A DNA stretch of 16,201 nt from contig JAFGNY010000073.1 of NCBI GenBank assembly GCA_016926765.1, positions 1 to 16,201 of the forward strand, in the 5' to 3' direction. The DNA comes from Bacteroidales bacterium. Its GTDB lineage: Bacteria > Bacteroidota > Bacteroidia > Bacteroidales > FEN-979. Positions 1 to 6,839 of the stretch are shown piece by piece. The translations under genes were made by a program, and so were the position numbers. Below the pieces are notes generated by a model. It did no database searches. It had not been told where the DNA came from and was given only the letters and a program-made list of their open reading frames with translations. Positions within the stretch are counted from its first letter, which is position 1; the number at the start of each line of letters is the position of its first letter.

Positions 1-240
1 AAAATTTACCTTGAGGGGCGTGAGCGGCCCGTGATGACCATCCGGAGCATGATCTCCCTGGAGGAGCAGCTCCCGTCAGAAACATTCATGCGTGTTCACC
101 GGTCGTTCATCGTTCATCTGCCGAAAATCAAAACCATCGAACGGAACCGCATCGTATTCGGCAAAACCTATATCCCGGTATCGGAAAAATACCAGGAGCG
201 GTTCCGGAGCTTTGTTTCTGCTCATTTTACAGGGGAATAG
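1..240 (+). CDS. LytTR-family response regulator, C-terminal part (5' end outside the window)
   Basis: The frame is open from base 1 to the TAG at 238-240, so the first methionine or valine inside the window is not the start. The 79 visible residues form the end of a LytTR DNA-binding domain: KIYLEGRERPV, then MTIRSMISLEEQLPSETFMR, then VHRSFIVHLPKI, and a closing strand with IPVSEKY. The pattern 'F.RVHRSFIV...I' and 'IPVS..Y' is characteristic of the family. Such proteins usually carry an N-terminal receiver domain phosphorylated by a membrane histidine kinase and bind promoter DNA as dimers; that part lies upstream and is not seen. The gene is convergent with the defence operon and probably unrelated to it. 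A neighbouring histidine kinase gene would be expected to the left. Confidence 0.9.
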   Translation, partial: KIYLEGRERPVMTIRSMISLEEQLPSETFMRVHRSFIVHLPKIKTIERNRIVFGKTYIPVSEKYQERFRSFVSAHFTGE

Positions 241-310
241 GTTTTTATTTTCAGGATCCTGAATTTCGACGATTATTTCACGGCTGTTAAGAAAATAAAA
301 ATAGATAATG

Positions 311-700
311 CTATTGCCTTTCTTTCGTGTTCTTTTTTGGAATCTTATCACGCCAATGTGAAGAAATGTTCTGAATAAAATCACTTCTTAAAACTTTTGC
401 CCTTGCTTTTAACCACTTACTGTCTTCAAGCCTAAGGTATAAACCCTCTAAACTGTCAGATCCTAAGCTGGAGACCCCGTTGCTCAATAAACCAATTAGC
501 TCAGTCTTGCTAAAGCGTCCTTAAGTCACCAAGAGGGCCAAGAGAAATTCCCACATTGGTGCCATCGATTTTTCTTCAACAATGATTGGACGGGTATAAA
601 ATTTCTCAGCATCCTTATGCGACAATCATTTATCATCACGGATATTGATCCCGGGAAGAACAAAAAGGTGAGGAGTTCCTGGAAATTTTTATAAAGACAT
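311..700 (-). pseudogene. Remnant of an ATP-dependent RNA ligase (Rnl1-like / PF09414-type)
   Basis: No open frame survives, but the three frames read in order give a recognisable RNA ligase. From the ATG at 700: MSL, a TAA at 689-691, then KFPGTPHLFVLPGINIRDDK, a TGA at 626-628 where relatives often have another residue, then LSHKDAEKFYTRPIIVEEK. A frame change in the A-run at 569-573 (one A short) brings in IDGTNVGISLGPLGDLRTL. EEK-IDGTN is nucleotidyltransferase motif I with the lysine that would be adenylylated. A further frame change near 517-527 is followed by GRFSKTELIGLLSNG, EGLYLRLEDSKWLKARAKV and LRSDFIQNISSHWRDK, the C-terminal motif V region with 'ARAK' and 'HW'. Roughly 90 residues containing the central motifs are missing at that second junction, judged from remembered family length (about 220 aa). 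The ATG shares one base with the PIN gene stop (TAATG), so this was once translationally coupled as the last operon gene. The enzyme would have sealed RNA ends using ATP. It is certainly dead now. Confidence 0.8.
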
Positions 701-1207
701 TATTGCATTTTCTTTTGGCATGTCTCCTTTAATTCTTCTTCACATAGGAATACAACATTTATACCCTCGTCATTCAATGATTGTTTCCACTCGATCCATT
801 TACAGTCCGAGGCTTCGTAAATTGGCGCAGTTTTATTATTTGCAATAGCTACCGAAATAAATTTCAGGTCTGATGTGTCAATGCCACGGTCTCTAAGAGA
901 ATCCGGAATCTCCTGAAAATCATATTGCCCGACTCTGGTGATTTTAACTTGTCGGATATATCCCGGGTTGGATTGATAAGTATATATCCATTTTAAAAAG
1001 CGTTGCGGGTATGAATTTGGATTCTTTTTGTCCCTGTAATGTTCATAATTCTTCGAGAAGAAGATATTCATTGTCTATAACCATTAAAAATTGACCGGAT
1101 ACTACAGATTCGATGAAATCAGCACAAATGGCAGAACATGCATTACTCATATGAGTTGATGGATCGGCAACCAGGGCAACATTAGTATCAATAATACACT
1201 CAGGCAT
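700..1207 (-). pseudogene. PIN-domain ribonuclease, frameshifted
   Basis: The start ATG at 1207 overlaps the ATPase stop by 8 nt (ATGCCTGA). The first frame reads MPECIIDTNVALVADPSTHM, then SNACSAICADFIESVVSGQF and LMVIDNEYLLLEE, then hits TGA. Moving by one base at about 1046-1053 (sense gaagaattatgaac) continues as YEHYRDKKNPNSYPQRFLKW, IYTYQSNPGYIRQVKI, and on to the TAA at 700-702. The whole is about 168 aa, normal for a PIN protein. PIN acidic residues are visible: Asp7 in IIDTNV, an acidic pair at the EE/EYE junction, Asp in TSDLKFISVA and Asp in EASDCKW. PIN proteins are Mg2+-dependent RNases. I recall this subtype, with 'RFLKW...NP' and 'D.KFI.VA', as a common partner of DUF3696 ATPases, which fits the overlap. 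Relatives often show D.DW where this has DCKW. A single one-base shift is the only frame lesion, so a sequencing error cannot be excluded for this gene alone. Confidence 0.78.
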
Positions 1208-2315
1208 TTGTTTCAGTTTGTTTTCTGTTTCTGGCGGCTTTTGTCATGGCTGAAAGATCTTCCAGGTCATCACCGAAGAAATTCCCGGGCCAGTTTAAAA
1301 TATTACCGAAAAGATCAATATTTATCTCCTCAATAATGGCCTGTTCCCGGTCATAACGGATAAAATATATGGCTATTTCTTCAGGGGTTATCCATTGTTC
1401 TGCTATTCTTCTTTGAAGGCGTCTGATCAAATGCTCTGAGTGTGATTCGATGATTAACTGGTTACTGGTATCTCTTCCGTTCTCTCTTGCATGGATGGCT
1501 TCGATAAATAAGTCAGCCAAATGCGACTGGACAGACGGGTGCAGATGAATTTCCGGTTGTTCAAAAAACATGATTGTCCCTGGCAAAGCATAACATGTTC
1601 CCCTTTGATACCTACATGAGGTGGGATTTCTCCTGAAAATTGATATTGACGTTCCGGATATTCTCTTAACGGCCCGATATAATAGATGCTACGGATCAGG
1701 TTCTTAATTGACAATGAAAGATCAGGCAGAAATCCGGTATTCTGATTGTATGCAACAGCTTCATCCGGAAACCCAAAAAAGTTTTCTGGTGGCGGTAGTT
1801 TCCAAGGCCTTCCTGTACGCTTAATAATTTTATAGGTATCAGATTTCAGTTCATAATTGTTTTGATCCCTGATCAAAGAAAAATTAACTGTTTCCGAATT
1901 CATTAGCCTGTAGTTCATCGTATCAAGAACAATCCGTTCTGCTTTCTGGTCAAAAGATACCAGGGCAGAGAAATTGATCTTTTTGAAAGGTCCGTAATCC
2001 CTGTTGTTTTTTACATCGCTGATCTTATCGAGTTTATGATCGAAAGTGAAGCTAAATTCAACGTTGTTAGTCGTGACATGATTGTGTGCAAGGCTCTTAT
2101 AGGTTCCCAGGTCAATCAATGAACTTTTATCTCCCAGGTTTAATACTCTTTGCCGGTCATACGATTCAACCGTTTGTTTCAACAACAACAGAAACTGGGC
2201 AATGGCCGATTTCCCCGAACTGTTATTGCCGCAAAAAATTGTAAGCGGGGCCATGCGTATTTTTCCCGCTATCAGCCCATGCTTTAAAATTCCTGATCTG
2301 TAGTTCCCGTAGCAT
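1200..2315 (-). pseudogene. AAA/ABC-type ATPase of the DUF3696 kind, with frameshift and central deletion
   Basis: The original start is the ATG at 2315, 20 nt after the methylase stop, giving MLRELQIRNFKAWADSGK. An A-run at 2260-2264 has one A too many; removing it joins IRMAPLTIFCGNNSSGKS in frame. GNNSSGKS is Walker A. The protein then runs through RVLNLGDKSSLIDLGTYKSL and YYIGPLREYPERQYQF to IKGEHVM, near 1590. There the frame changes and resumes as ALPGTIMFFEQPEIHLHPSV (Walker B, catalytic Glu), LIIESHSEHLIRRLQRRI (the ESHSEH D-loop/switch region) and a DUF3696-like tail with LFGNILNWPGNFFGDDLEDL. Relatives as I remember them have about 80-100 residues between those two blocks, including the 'DVGFGVSQVLP' signature helix needed for ATPase dimers. 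That stretch is absent here, so even a frame correction would not restore function. Intact members sense or gate a partner nuclease. The next gene, a PIN protein, overlaps by 8 nt and is the natural partner. Confidence 0.8.
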
Positions 2316-2335
2316 ATTCGCTGTTTTTTACAAAA

Positions 2336-5300
2336 TTACTCAATCCCCTCAAACAACCCCCCATACCCCCCCTCCGGTTCCTGTACTGAACCAGTTTCAG
2401 GGGCAGGTTTCTTTCCTTTCTTTGAAGATCCCTTTTTATCCCACAACCCCGCTGCCACCTCCTCCTCATGGATCGTATGATTCAACTCCAGCAACCGTTT
2501 CAGAATCTCCTTCCTCGCATCAGGATGTATCGTGTACCGGACACGATCATTCTCCGGCAAATAATCAACCTCGTAAAAATCATGACGTAACTCAACATCC
2601 GACCAACCATAGGCCTCCAGCACCGCATTATCCATCTCTACATGCAATTCGCGGAGCTTAAAGATGCCTGCCACGGCTTCGTTAAAGGAGATTGTGCCGG
2701 GGGTTTGAGTAAGGTGTTTCTTTAAATGCAGGGCATCTTTGCCAAATTTCTTCTCAAAAGATTTGTCGTCAAATTCAAAGTCTATTTCTGTTACTGAGCA
2801 GAAATTTTTGCTGTGAATGAGGTTATAGGTCTTTGTGAGTCCTAATTGCATTGAAAGTAAGAGTTGACGGCGGTGCTCATAGTGGGTTAAACCCAAAATG
2901 TTTAATTCATTTAATACTAAATCAAGATTTAAGGGAAATGGAAAAGTATCAATACAGTCAACATTAACATACCTAATTCTGGATTCAAGAGTTGATGAAT
3001 ACTTCCAGGCCCATTCATTCTGCAGGCTTGACTGTAAAATAGCAAATTCATGAAATTGTGTTCGTAATACAACATTTGTTGCAACGTCAAACACTTTACC
3101 CACTTGACTAAGCGAATGATTTACGTATTTTGAAACCCGGCAAGAAACTAAAACTTTCTCAAGTTCACTAATCGCGTTGTATAATGCGGGCCTCTTCTCC
3201 GCATAATGCCACCAAAAATCCCTGTAACATTCTCGATTATCTTTCTTACGAATAGGCTCAACTAAATTTTTTAAAACTGACAGACAATCTGGATAATCTT
3301 CAGCAACTGGGCCATTATAAAATGGAGGAGCCCATTTTTCCGATTTGCCTTCCCTACAATTTTGTTCGATAATATCACGTTGCTCTTGAGCCAATAAACC
3401 CCAATGCTCTTGAGAATATCTACCAATCGGCCAACAAAAGAAGTTAATTATAAATCTACTGGGTTTTTGACTGGGAATATTATTCAAATCATCTCCATTT
3501 AAATATGGAAATATAACGTCTGAGTTTTGTGGATTTTTATCAATTAAAGCTTTTGCTTCATTTTTTTCGAGAATAAATCCCTTTCCTAAAACAATGCTGC
3601 CTTGAAAGCTTTTCCCTACATTTTGTTTCAATGGATATGGATGCTCGAATGAGTCTGCATTATCCAAATAAGATGTGATCTGGTTAACTGCCTTTTGACT
3701 TAGAAAAAAAGGTCCTAGCCAGCTTCCCTTATGAATACTTACTAATGCGACCTCCACAGCCGCCAGTCCAGGCCATCTCATGCTTTTAACGGCATGGTTT
3801 ATAGTTCCGCCCGCTTTTACAATTACATCCAACCCTCCTTCTCGGGCACTACCTTGCGCAATGGTGTTCGTGGCAATTAGACTCTGAAATCCCTCAGGTT
3901 TTATCAATTTGAAAATCCGTCGAAAAAAATAGGTGACCAGATCAATGGCACCAGCGGGTTGATAATATGTTCGCAACCATTGCAAATAACTATCACCGAA
4001 ACTACTGCTGAGTTTTTGTCCTCCTAAAAATGGCGGATTCCCCAAAATACAATCAAACCCGCCATTGATAAATATCTCTGGGAATTCAAGGAACCAGTGG
4101 AAGAAATTCCTCTCCCCGGAGACCAGAGTCGATTTTGCCTGGACCTTTCCAGGAATGATGGCGGTTCCATAAAGATATTCCATGTAACTTGCATGGGTGA
4201 CTAGGTAATCTTTATTTCCCGTTGTTTTATGGATGAAGAACTGGGCGACCATGAGGTTGGCTACTTCTTTCAATTTTTGCCAATTCCTGCTTTCAATCAA
4301 CCGTTTGTACTCTTTTTCTTTCGTCAGAATCTCCTGTGCAGTGTTTTCAGGCAAACTGTTAAATTGTTTGAATGCTTCGATCAGGTTTGTCATTTTGGTC
4401 GAGACGGTATTTTCAAAATCGGCAGTAAGCTGTCCTTCCGTTCCCCTTTCAATTTTATTTCGTTTCAGGAAAGCCGAAGCGATCTCTTTATCGTCCCCGG
4501 GCAGCGCTTTAAATGCTTCGTTTGGGATGCCTTTTTTCAACTCTTCAATATGGGCCAGTCCAACAATTGAGTCGCCGCATTTTATATGATGGTCAAGAAA
4601 TCCCAAAGGTTCACCTGGATTGTGCGATTCGAGCCACAAGGCCACTTTACAGAGTTCCACCGCCAGGGGATTCTTGTCAACCCCATAAATGCAGTTTCGG
4701 ATCACATCCCTGGTTGCAATCCTGATGGCTTCCGGGGATGGCTGGTCCTCCCTGGTACGTACGGTGGCCAATTCAACGGCAATTCTCCGGGCTGCCGATA
4801 ATAGAATATGACCACTTCCACAGGCAACATCGCAGACTTTGATTGATAATAGAAGGTGATTGGCGAGTAGCGAGTGGCGAGTGGCGAGTGGAAGTTTGTT
4901 CCAGATTTTTTCTAGATGTTCTTTGGAGAGATGGATCGTTTCAGGTTCAAAATTTGTTTGCTTAATATTTGACTTTCCTGGAGAATTGGTTCTGCCTGAT
5001 TCAGGGTGCAAAGGTTTACCCGTTGGGCTAAAATCAAATGTGTTTCCATTTCCCTCAGGCTGCCATTGGCTATTCTCAGAAAATTCACGAACTCCTTGTT
5101 GTTGTTCCTTCCCCAGCCTTCGGCTATGTTCGCTGGAACAGAGGTTGCCGATCTTCGGAGTTGAGAAGTCATCCCATACAATTCCTCCTTTGGAAAGGAG
5201 CGTGTCAATTGATAAATCAATTCGGCGATCTTCATCCCCCTTTGCCATACCTCCATCCCCTGGTAACTTTCCATGATGCTTAAAATAAAGGTTAAAAATC

Positions 5301-6817
5301 AAATTTTCTAATTCGCCACTTGCTACTCGCCACTTGCTACTCGCCAATTCCCCCGCCTCCTTGAGTTTATCTTCGATTATGTAATCCAGCGAATGTTTGA
5401 TAAGCGGCTTAACCAGTTCTTCGGGAGTATAATGAGAACCAGTCTTTGATCGTTCACTTCCTTTGATGAAAATAAACCGGGGCTGACCTTCAGATTCGGT
5501 GAAGCCGGCATTGTATTCCAGCAATCCTTCGTATACCGATCCGAATTCCTCCACGTCCAGGTCCGAATAATTTACCCGGACAAGCTGGCGTTGATCATTT
5601 TCAAACAGGGTGAGATGCCGGATAACTTTCAGGAGAGATGCATTACTCAATTTGTAATTCATCAGAATGCCCAAAGCATCCGGGCTGAACAATCCCGATC
5701 CAAGTGGTTTGATGCCCAGCTTCTCTCCGTATGTCCCGTTTTCAAAAAGAAGAAAGGTAGTTTTCAGTCCTTCCCACAGATCATGCTTCCTTCCATCGAC
5801 AAAGTTCAACCGTAACGCCAGTTTTCGTAAGCGTTCTATGCTGTAATTTTCATAATAGATTTTGCGTTTTTGGGAGATACCTCCTCCCCCTTCAGGGGGA
5901 GGCAGGAGGGGGTAAACCAGGTTCCGCTCCTCTGTCACGATCAAAAACAGCAGGCGATATATCAGGCGTAACTGATAAAGATAATATTCAGCGGGCGGCA
6001 GGCTGTTCATTACACTCAGTCGTAATTCTTCATTATCCTTGTGCTTAAGGAATCCATTGGCCAGTTCTTTGATCGATTCTTCTACGGCTTTGCTTAATTT
6101 TTCACGGATGCGTGATCCGGATGCCAGGGATTCCTGATGATAGTATTCAATGTAACTCTCTTCGTTCTGTTCGGAATCCTTTGGCATGCGGGTGGCATGA
6201 AGCAATCGGAAAAGGATGGCAAAATCGGAGTACAATTCCTCTTCCATCATCTTTTCCAGGTCAACCTCCAGGTAACTTAACCGAACCAGTCGCGTGGCAT
6301 CCCGTAACAGCCGCAAAAATCGGCCGTTGCTCACCAGGGCATAGACATATTCGGTAATGTTCAGGTACTCTTGTGTCAGGGCATGGGGAGATAACCTGGG
6401 ACCGCTTGTTTCTCTTCGCTGGTTAAGGTCATCGTGGTATCCCATGATATGGATGGGGAAACCATTCAGGTTTGCTGCACGGTGGCTGATGGCAAAGGTT
6501 TTCTGTGTATCGGGATGAACAAACGCAGGTGATTTTTCAACATCATATCCTAATTCCCGCAACAGGGGTATCATCCAGGAATTCCGGGTTTCAGCGGCGC
6601 CGGTTTCTCCTGCCTTCAGGCGATCAATACGGAGTTTGAATGCAGTCCAGTGGGCGCGTGCTGCCGCCCAGGCGATCCCGATCTCGTCGCGTACGGTGGT
6701 TTTTCTGTCCAGTCCAAAGTCTGCAGGCTGCTGGTATTTGATATCCTCGCTCCGGATCCTGTCCAGGATTTCGCCGGAGATGATGTTGCCTTGTATGTTG
6801 ATGCCCGGGTAGCCCAT
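2336..6817 (-). CDS. Large Eco57I-type N6-adenine DNA methylase, DISARM DrmMI-like, carrying an in-frame insertion
   Basis: This 1493-residue protein has an SAM-binding motif I at residues 663-669 (DVACGSG, followed by HILLSAARRIA) and the adenine-methylase motif IV NPPF at 927-930. The helical lead-in SKTGSHYTPEELVKPLIKHS is typical of type IIG/PglX/DrmMI enzymes. The N-terminal ~480 residues include RNSWMIPLLRELGYDVE and ISHRAANLNGFPIHIMG, a region shared by large defence methylases. The C-terminal half with YLNGDDLNN and INFFCWPIGRY probably recognises the target sequence. It would methylate adenine in host DNA to mark self. I see no clear PD-(D/E)XK nuclease inside it, so it is more likely a methylase than a type IIG enzyme. 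The ATG at 6817 lies 22 nt after the YhcG stop. Residues ~491-654 are encoded by a foreign element (see 4859-5348) sitting in the linker just before motif I, and residues ~303-313 by a small palindromic repeat. The frame stays open throughout, but whether the product still folds is unknown. BREX PglX is the main alternative family. Confidence 0.8.
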   Translation of the reverse strand: MGYPGINIQGNIISGEILDRIRSEDIKYQQPADFGLDRKTTVRDEIGIAWAAARAHWTAFKLRIDRLKAGETGAAETRNSWMIPLLRELGYDVEKSPAFVHPDTQKTFAISHRAANLNGFPIHIMGYHDDLNQRRETSGPRLSPHALTQEYLNITEYVYALVSNGRFLRLLRDATRLVRLSYLEVDLEKMMEEELYSDFAILFRLLHATRMPKDSEQNEESYIEYYHQESLASGSRIREKLSKAVEESIKELANGFLKHKDNEELRLSVMNSLPPAEYYLYQLRLIYRLLFLIVTEERNLVYPLLPPPEGGGGISQKRKIYYENYSIERLRKLALRLNFVDGRKHDLWEGLKTTFLLFENGTYGEKLGIKPLGSGLFSPDALGILMNYKLSNASLLKVIRHLTLFENDQRQLVRVNYSDLDVEEFGSVYEGLLEYNAGFTESEGQPRFIFIKGSERSKTGSHYTPEELVKPLIKHSLDYIIEDKLKEAGELASSKWRVASGELENLIFNLYFKHHGKLPGDGGMAKGDEDRRIDLSIDTLLSKGGIVWDDFSTPKIGNLCSSEHSRRLGKEQQQGVREFSENSQWQPEGNGNTFDFSPTGKPLHPESGRTNSPGKSNIKQTNFEPETIHLSKEHLEKIWNKLPLATRHSLLANHLLLSIKVCDVACGSGHILLSAARRIAVELATVRTREDQPSPEAIRIATRDVIRNCIYGVDKNPLAVELCKVALWLESHNPGEPLGFLDHHIKCGDSIVGLAHIEELKKGIPNEAFKALPGDDKEIASAFLKRNKIERGTEGQLTADFENTVSTKMTNLIEAFKQFNSLPENTAQEILTKEKEYKRLIESRNWQKLKEVANLMVAQFFIHKTTGNKDYLVTHASYMEYLYGTAIIPGKVQAKSTLVSGERNFFHWFLEFPEIFINGGFDCILGNPPFLGGQKLSSSFGDSYLQWLRTYYQPAGAIDLVTYFFRRIFKLIKPEGFQSLIATNTIAQGSAREGGLDVIVKAGGTINHAVKSMRWPGLAAVEVALVSIHKGSWLGPFFLSQKAVNQITSYLDNADSFEHPYPLKQNVGKSFQGSIVLGKGFILEKNEAKALIDKNPQNSDVIFPYLNGDDLNNIPSQKPSRFIINFFCWPIGRYSQEHWGLLAQEQRDIIEQNCREGKSEKWAPPFYNGPVAEDYPDCLSVLKNLVEPIRKKDNRECYRDFWWHYAEKRPALYNAISELEKVLVSCRVSKYVNHSLSQVGKVFDVATNVVLRTQFHEFAILQSSLQNEWAWKYSSTLESRIRYVNVDCIDTFPFPLNLDLVLNELNILGLTHYEHRRQLLLSMQLGLTKTYNLIHSKNFCSVTEIDFEFDDKSFEKKFGKDALHLKKHLTQTPGTISFNEAVAGIFKLRELHVEMDNAVLEAYGWSDVELRHDFYEVDYLPENDRVRYTIHPDARKEILKRLLELNHTIHEEEVAAGLWDKKGSSKKGKKPAPETGSVQEPEGGYGGLFEGIE
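4859..4891. repeat. Left arm of the inverted repeat of the IVS-like element
   Basis: The plus strand reads attggcgagtagcgagtggc followed by gagtggcgagtgg, a run of 7-8 nt GCGAGT units. It is the reverse complement of 5316-5348 apart from a few G/A differences. In the methylase transcript the two arms could pair into a stem of about 33 bp with the four-helix-bundle ORF in the loop. The arm is also translated in the methylase frame. Confidence 0.85.
4912..5274 (-). CDS. Four-helix-bundle protein of the 23S rRNA intervening-sequence (IVS/S23) family
   Basis: This 120-residue protein is nested in the methylase gene in the +1 frame on the same strand. It starts at the ATG 5274 and ends at TAG 4912-4914. 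The family pattern is clear: MEVWQRGMKIAELIYQLTRS, FPKEELYGMTSQLRRSATSV, PANIAEGWGRNNNKEFVNFL, RIANGSLREMETHLILAQRV. The core 'E.YG.TSQ.RR.A.S.P.NIAEG.GR' and 'GS..E.ETHL' matches the family closely, and the length is normal. Members form pentamers of four-helix bundles with a basic surface, and relatives (Avd) act with reverse transcriptases in diversity-generating retroelements; no reverse transcriptase or variable repeat is seen here. The biochemical role of the stand-alone proteins is not established. Strong conservation of the family pattern shows that this frame, not the host frame, has been the selected one. Confidence 0.85.
   Translation of the reverse strand: MESYQGMEVWQRGMKIAELIYQLTRSFPKEELYGMTSQLRRSATSVPANIAEGWGRNNNKEFVNFLRIANGSLREMETHLILAQRVNLCTLNQAEPILQESQILSKQILNLKRSISPKNI
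5316..5348. repeat. Right arm of the inverted repeat of the IVS-like element
   Basis: The plus strand reads ccacttgctactcgccactt followed by gctactcgccaat; on the sense strand this is attggcgagtagcaagtggc and so on. It pairs with 4859-4891. Two or three AAGTGG units replace GAGTGG of the other arm, so the arms have begun to diverge. Confidence 0.85.
5884..5903. repeat. GC-rich palindromic repeat inside the methylase gene
   Basis: CCTCCCCC-TTCA-GGGGGAGG is a perfect 8-bp hairpin with a 4-nt loop, followed by GCAGGAGGGGG on the plus strand. It stands out from the moderately AT-rich surroundings and encodes the odd peptide YPLLPPPEGGGGIS between EERNLV and KRKIYYENYS. Short palindromes with this C5-TTCA-G5 core are, as I recall, dispersed repeats in Bacteroidota genomes, so this may be a REP-like insertion tolerated in a surface loop (methylase residues ~303-313). 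Confidence 0.55.
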
Positions 6818-6839
6818 GCCTAACTTAACTCTTTACCTG

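Larger units (their letters stand above)
4859..5348 (-). mobile_element. IVS-like element with a four-helix-bundle gene, inserted inside the methylase gene
   Basis: A 490-bp segment is bounded by 33-nt imperfect inverted repeats (4859-4891 and 5316-5348) made of GCGAGTG/GCGAGTA units, and encodes a four-helix-bundle protein on the minus strand. This is the organisation of intervening sequences found in 23S rRNA genes of Leptospira and some other bacteria, where long terminal stems flank an S23-type ORF. Here the host is a protein gene. The host frame reads through the whole segment for about 163 codons without a stop, giving low-complexity peptides such as SSKWRVASGE at the 5' arm and LPLATRHSLLANHLL at the 3' arm. 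Insertion falls in a poorly conserved linker just before SAM motif I. The element is oriented with the host transcript. No transposase or integrase is present, so its mobility must depend on something else. I could not define a target-site duplication by eye. Confidence 0.75.

Noticed and set aside
250..263. TTCAGGATCCTGAA palindrome between the convergent LytTR gene and ligase remnant, considered as a terminator
   Set aside because: The stem is at most 5 bp with a GATC loop and no T-run follows it on either strand in the right place; it is too weak to call.
76..384. Minus-strand ORF of 102 codons starting at 384
   Set aside because: It lies antisense to the LytTR domain and across the ligase tail, and its sequence resembles no family; it is a shadow.
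4229..4589. Two overlapping plus-strand ORFs opposite the methylase
   Set aside because: They overlap each other in different frames and lie antisense to conserved methylase sequence; neither looks like a protein.
4859..4891. CRISPR array, because of the repeated GCGAGT units
   Set aside because: The units are 7-8 nt, contiguous and without spacers, and they form inverted arms around an ORF.
4859..5348. Diversity-generating retroelement, because Avd is a relative of the four-helix-bundle protein
   Set aside because: There is no reverse transcriptase, template repeat or variable repeat in the window.
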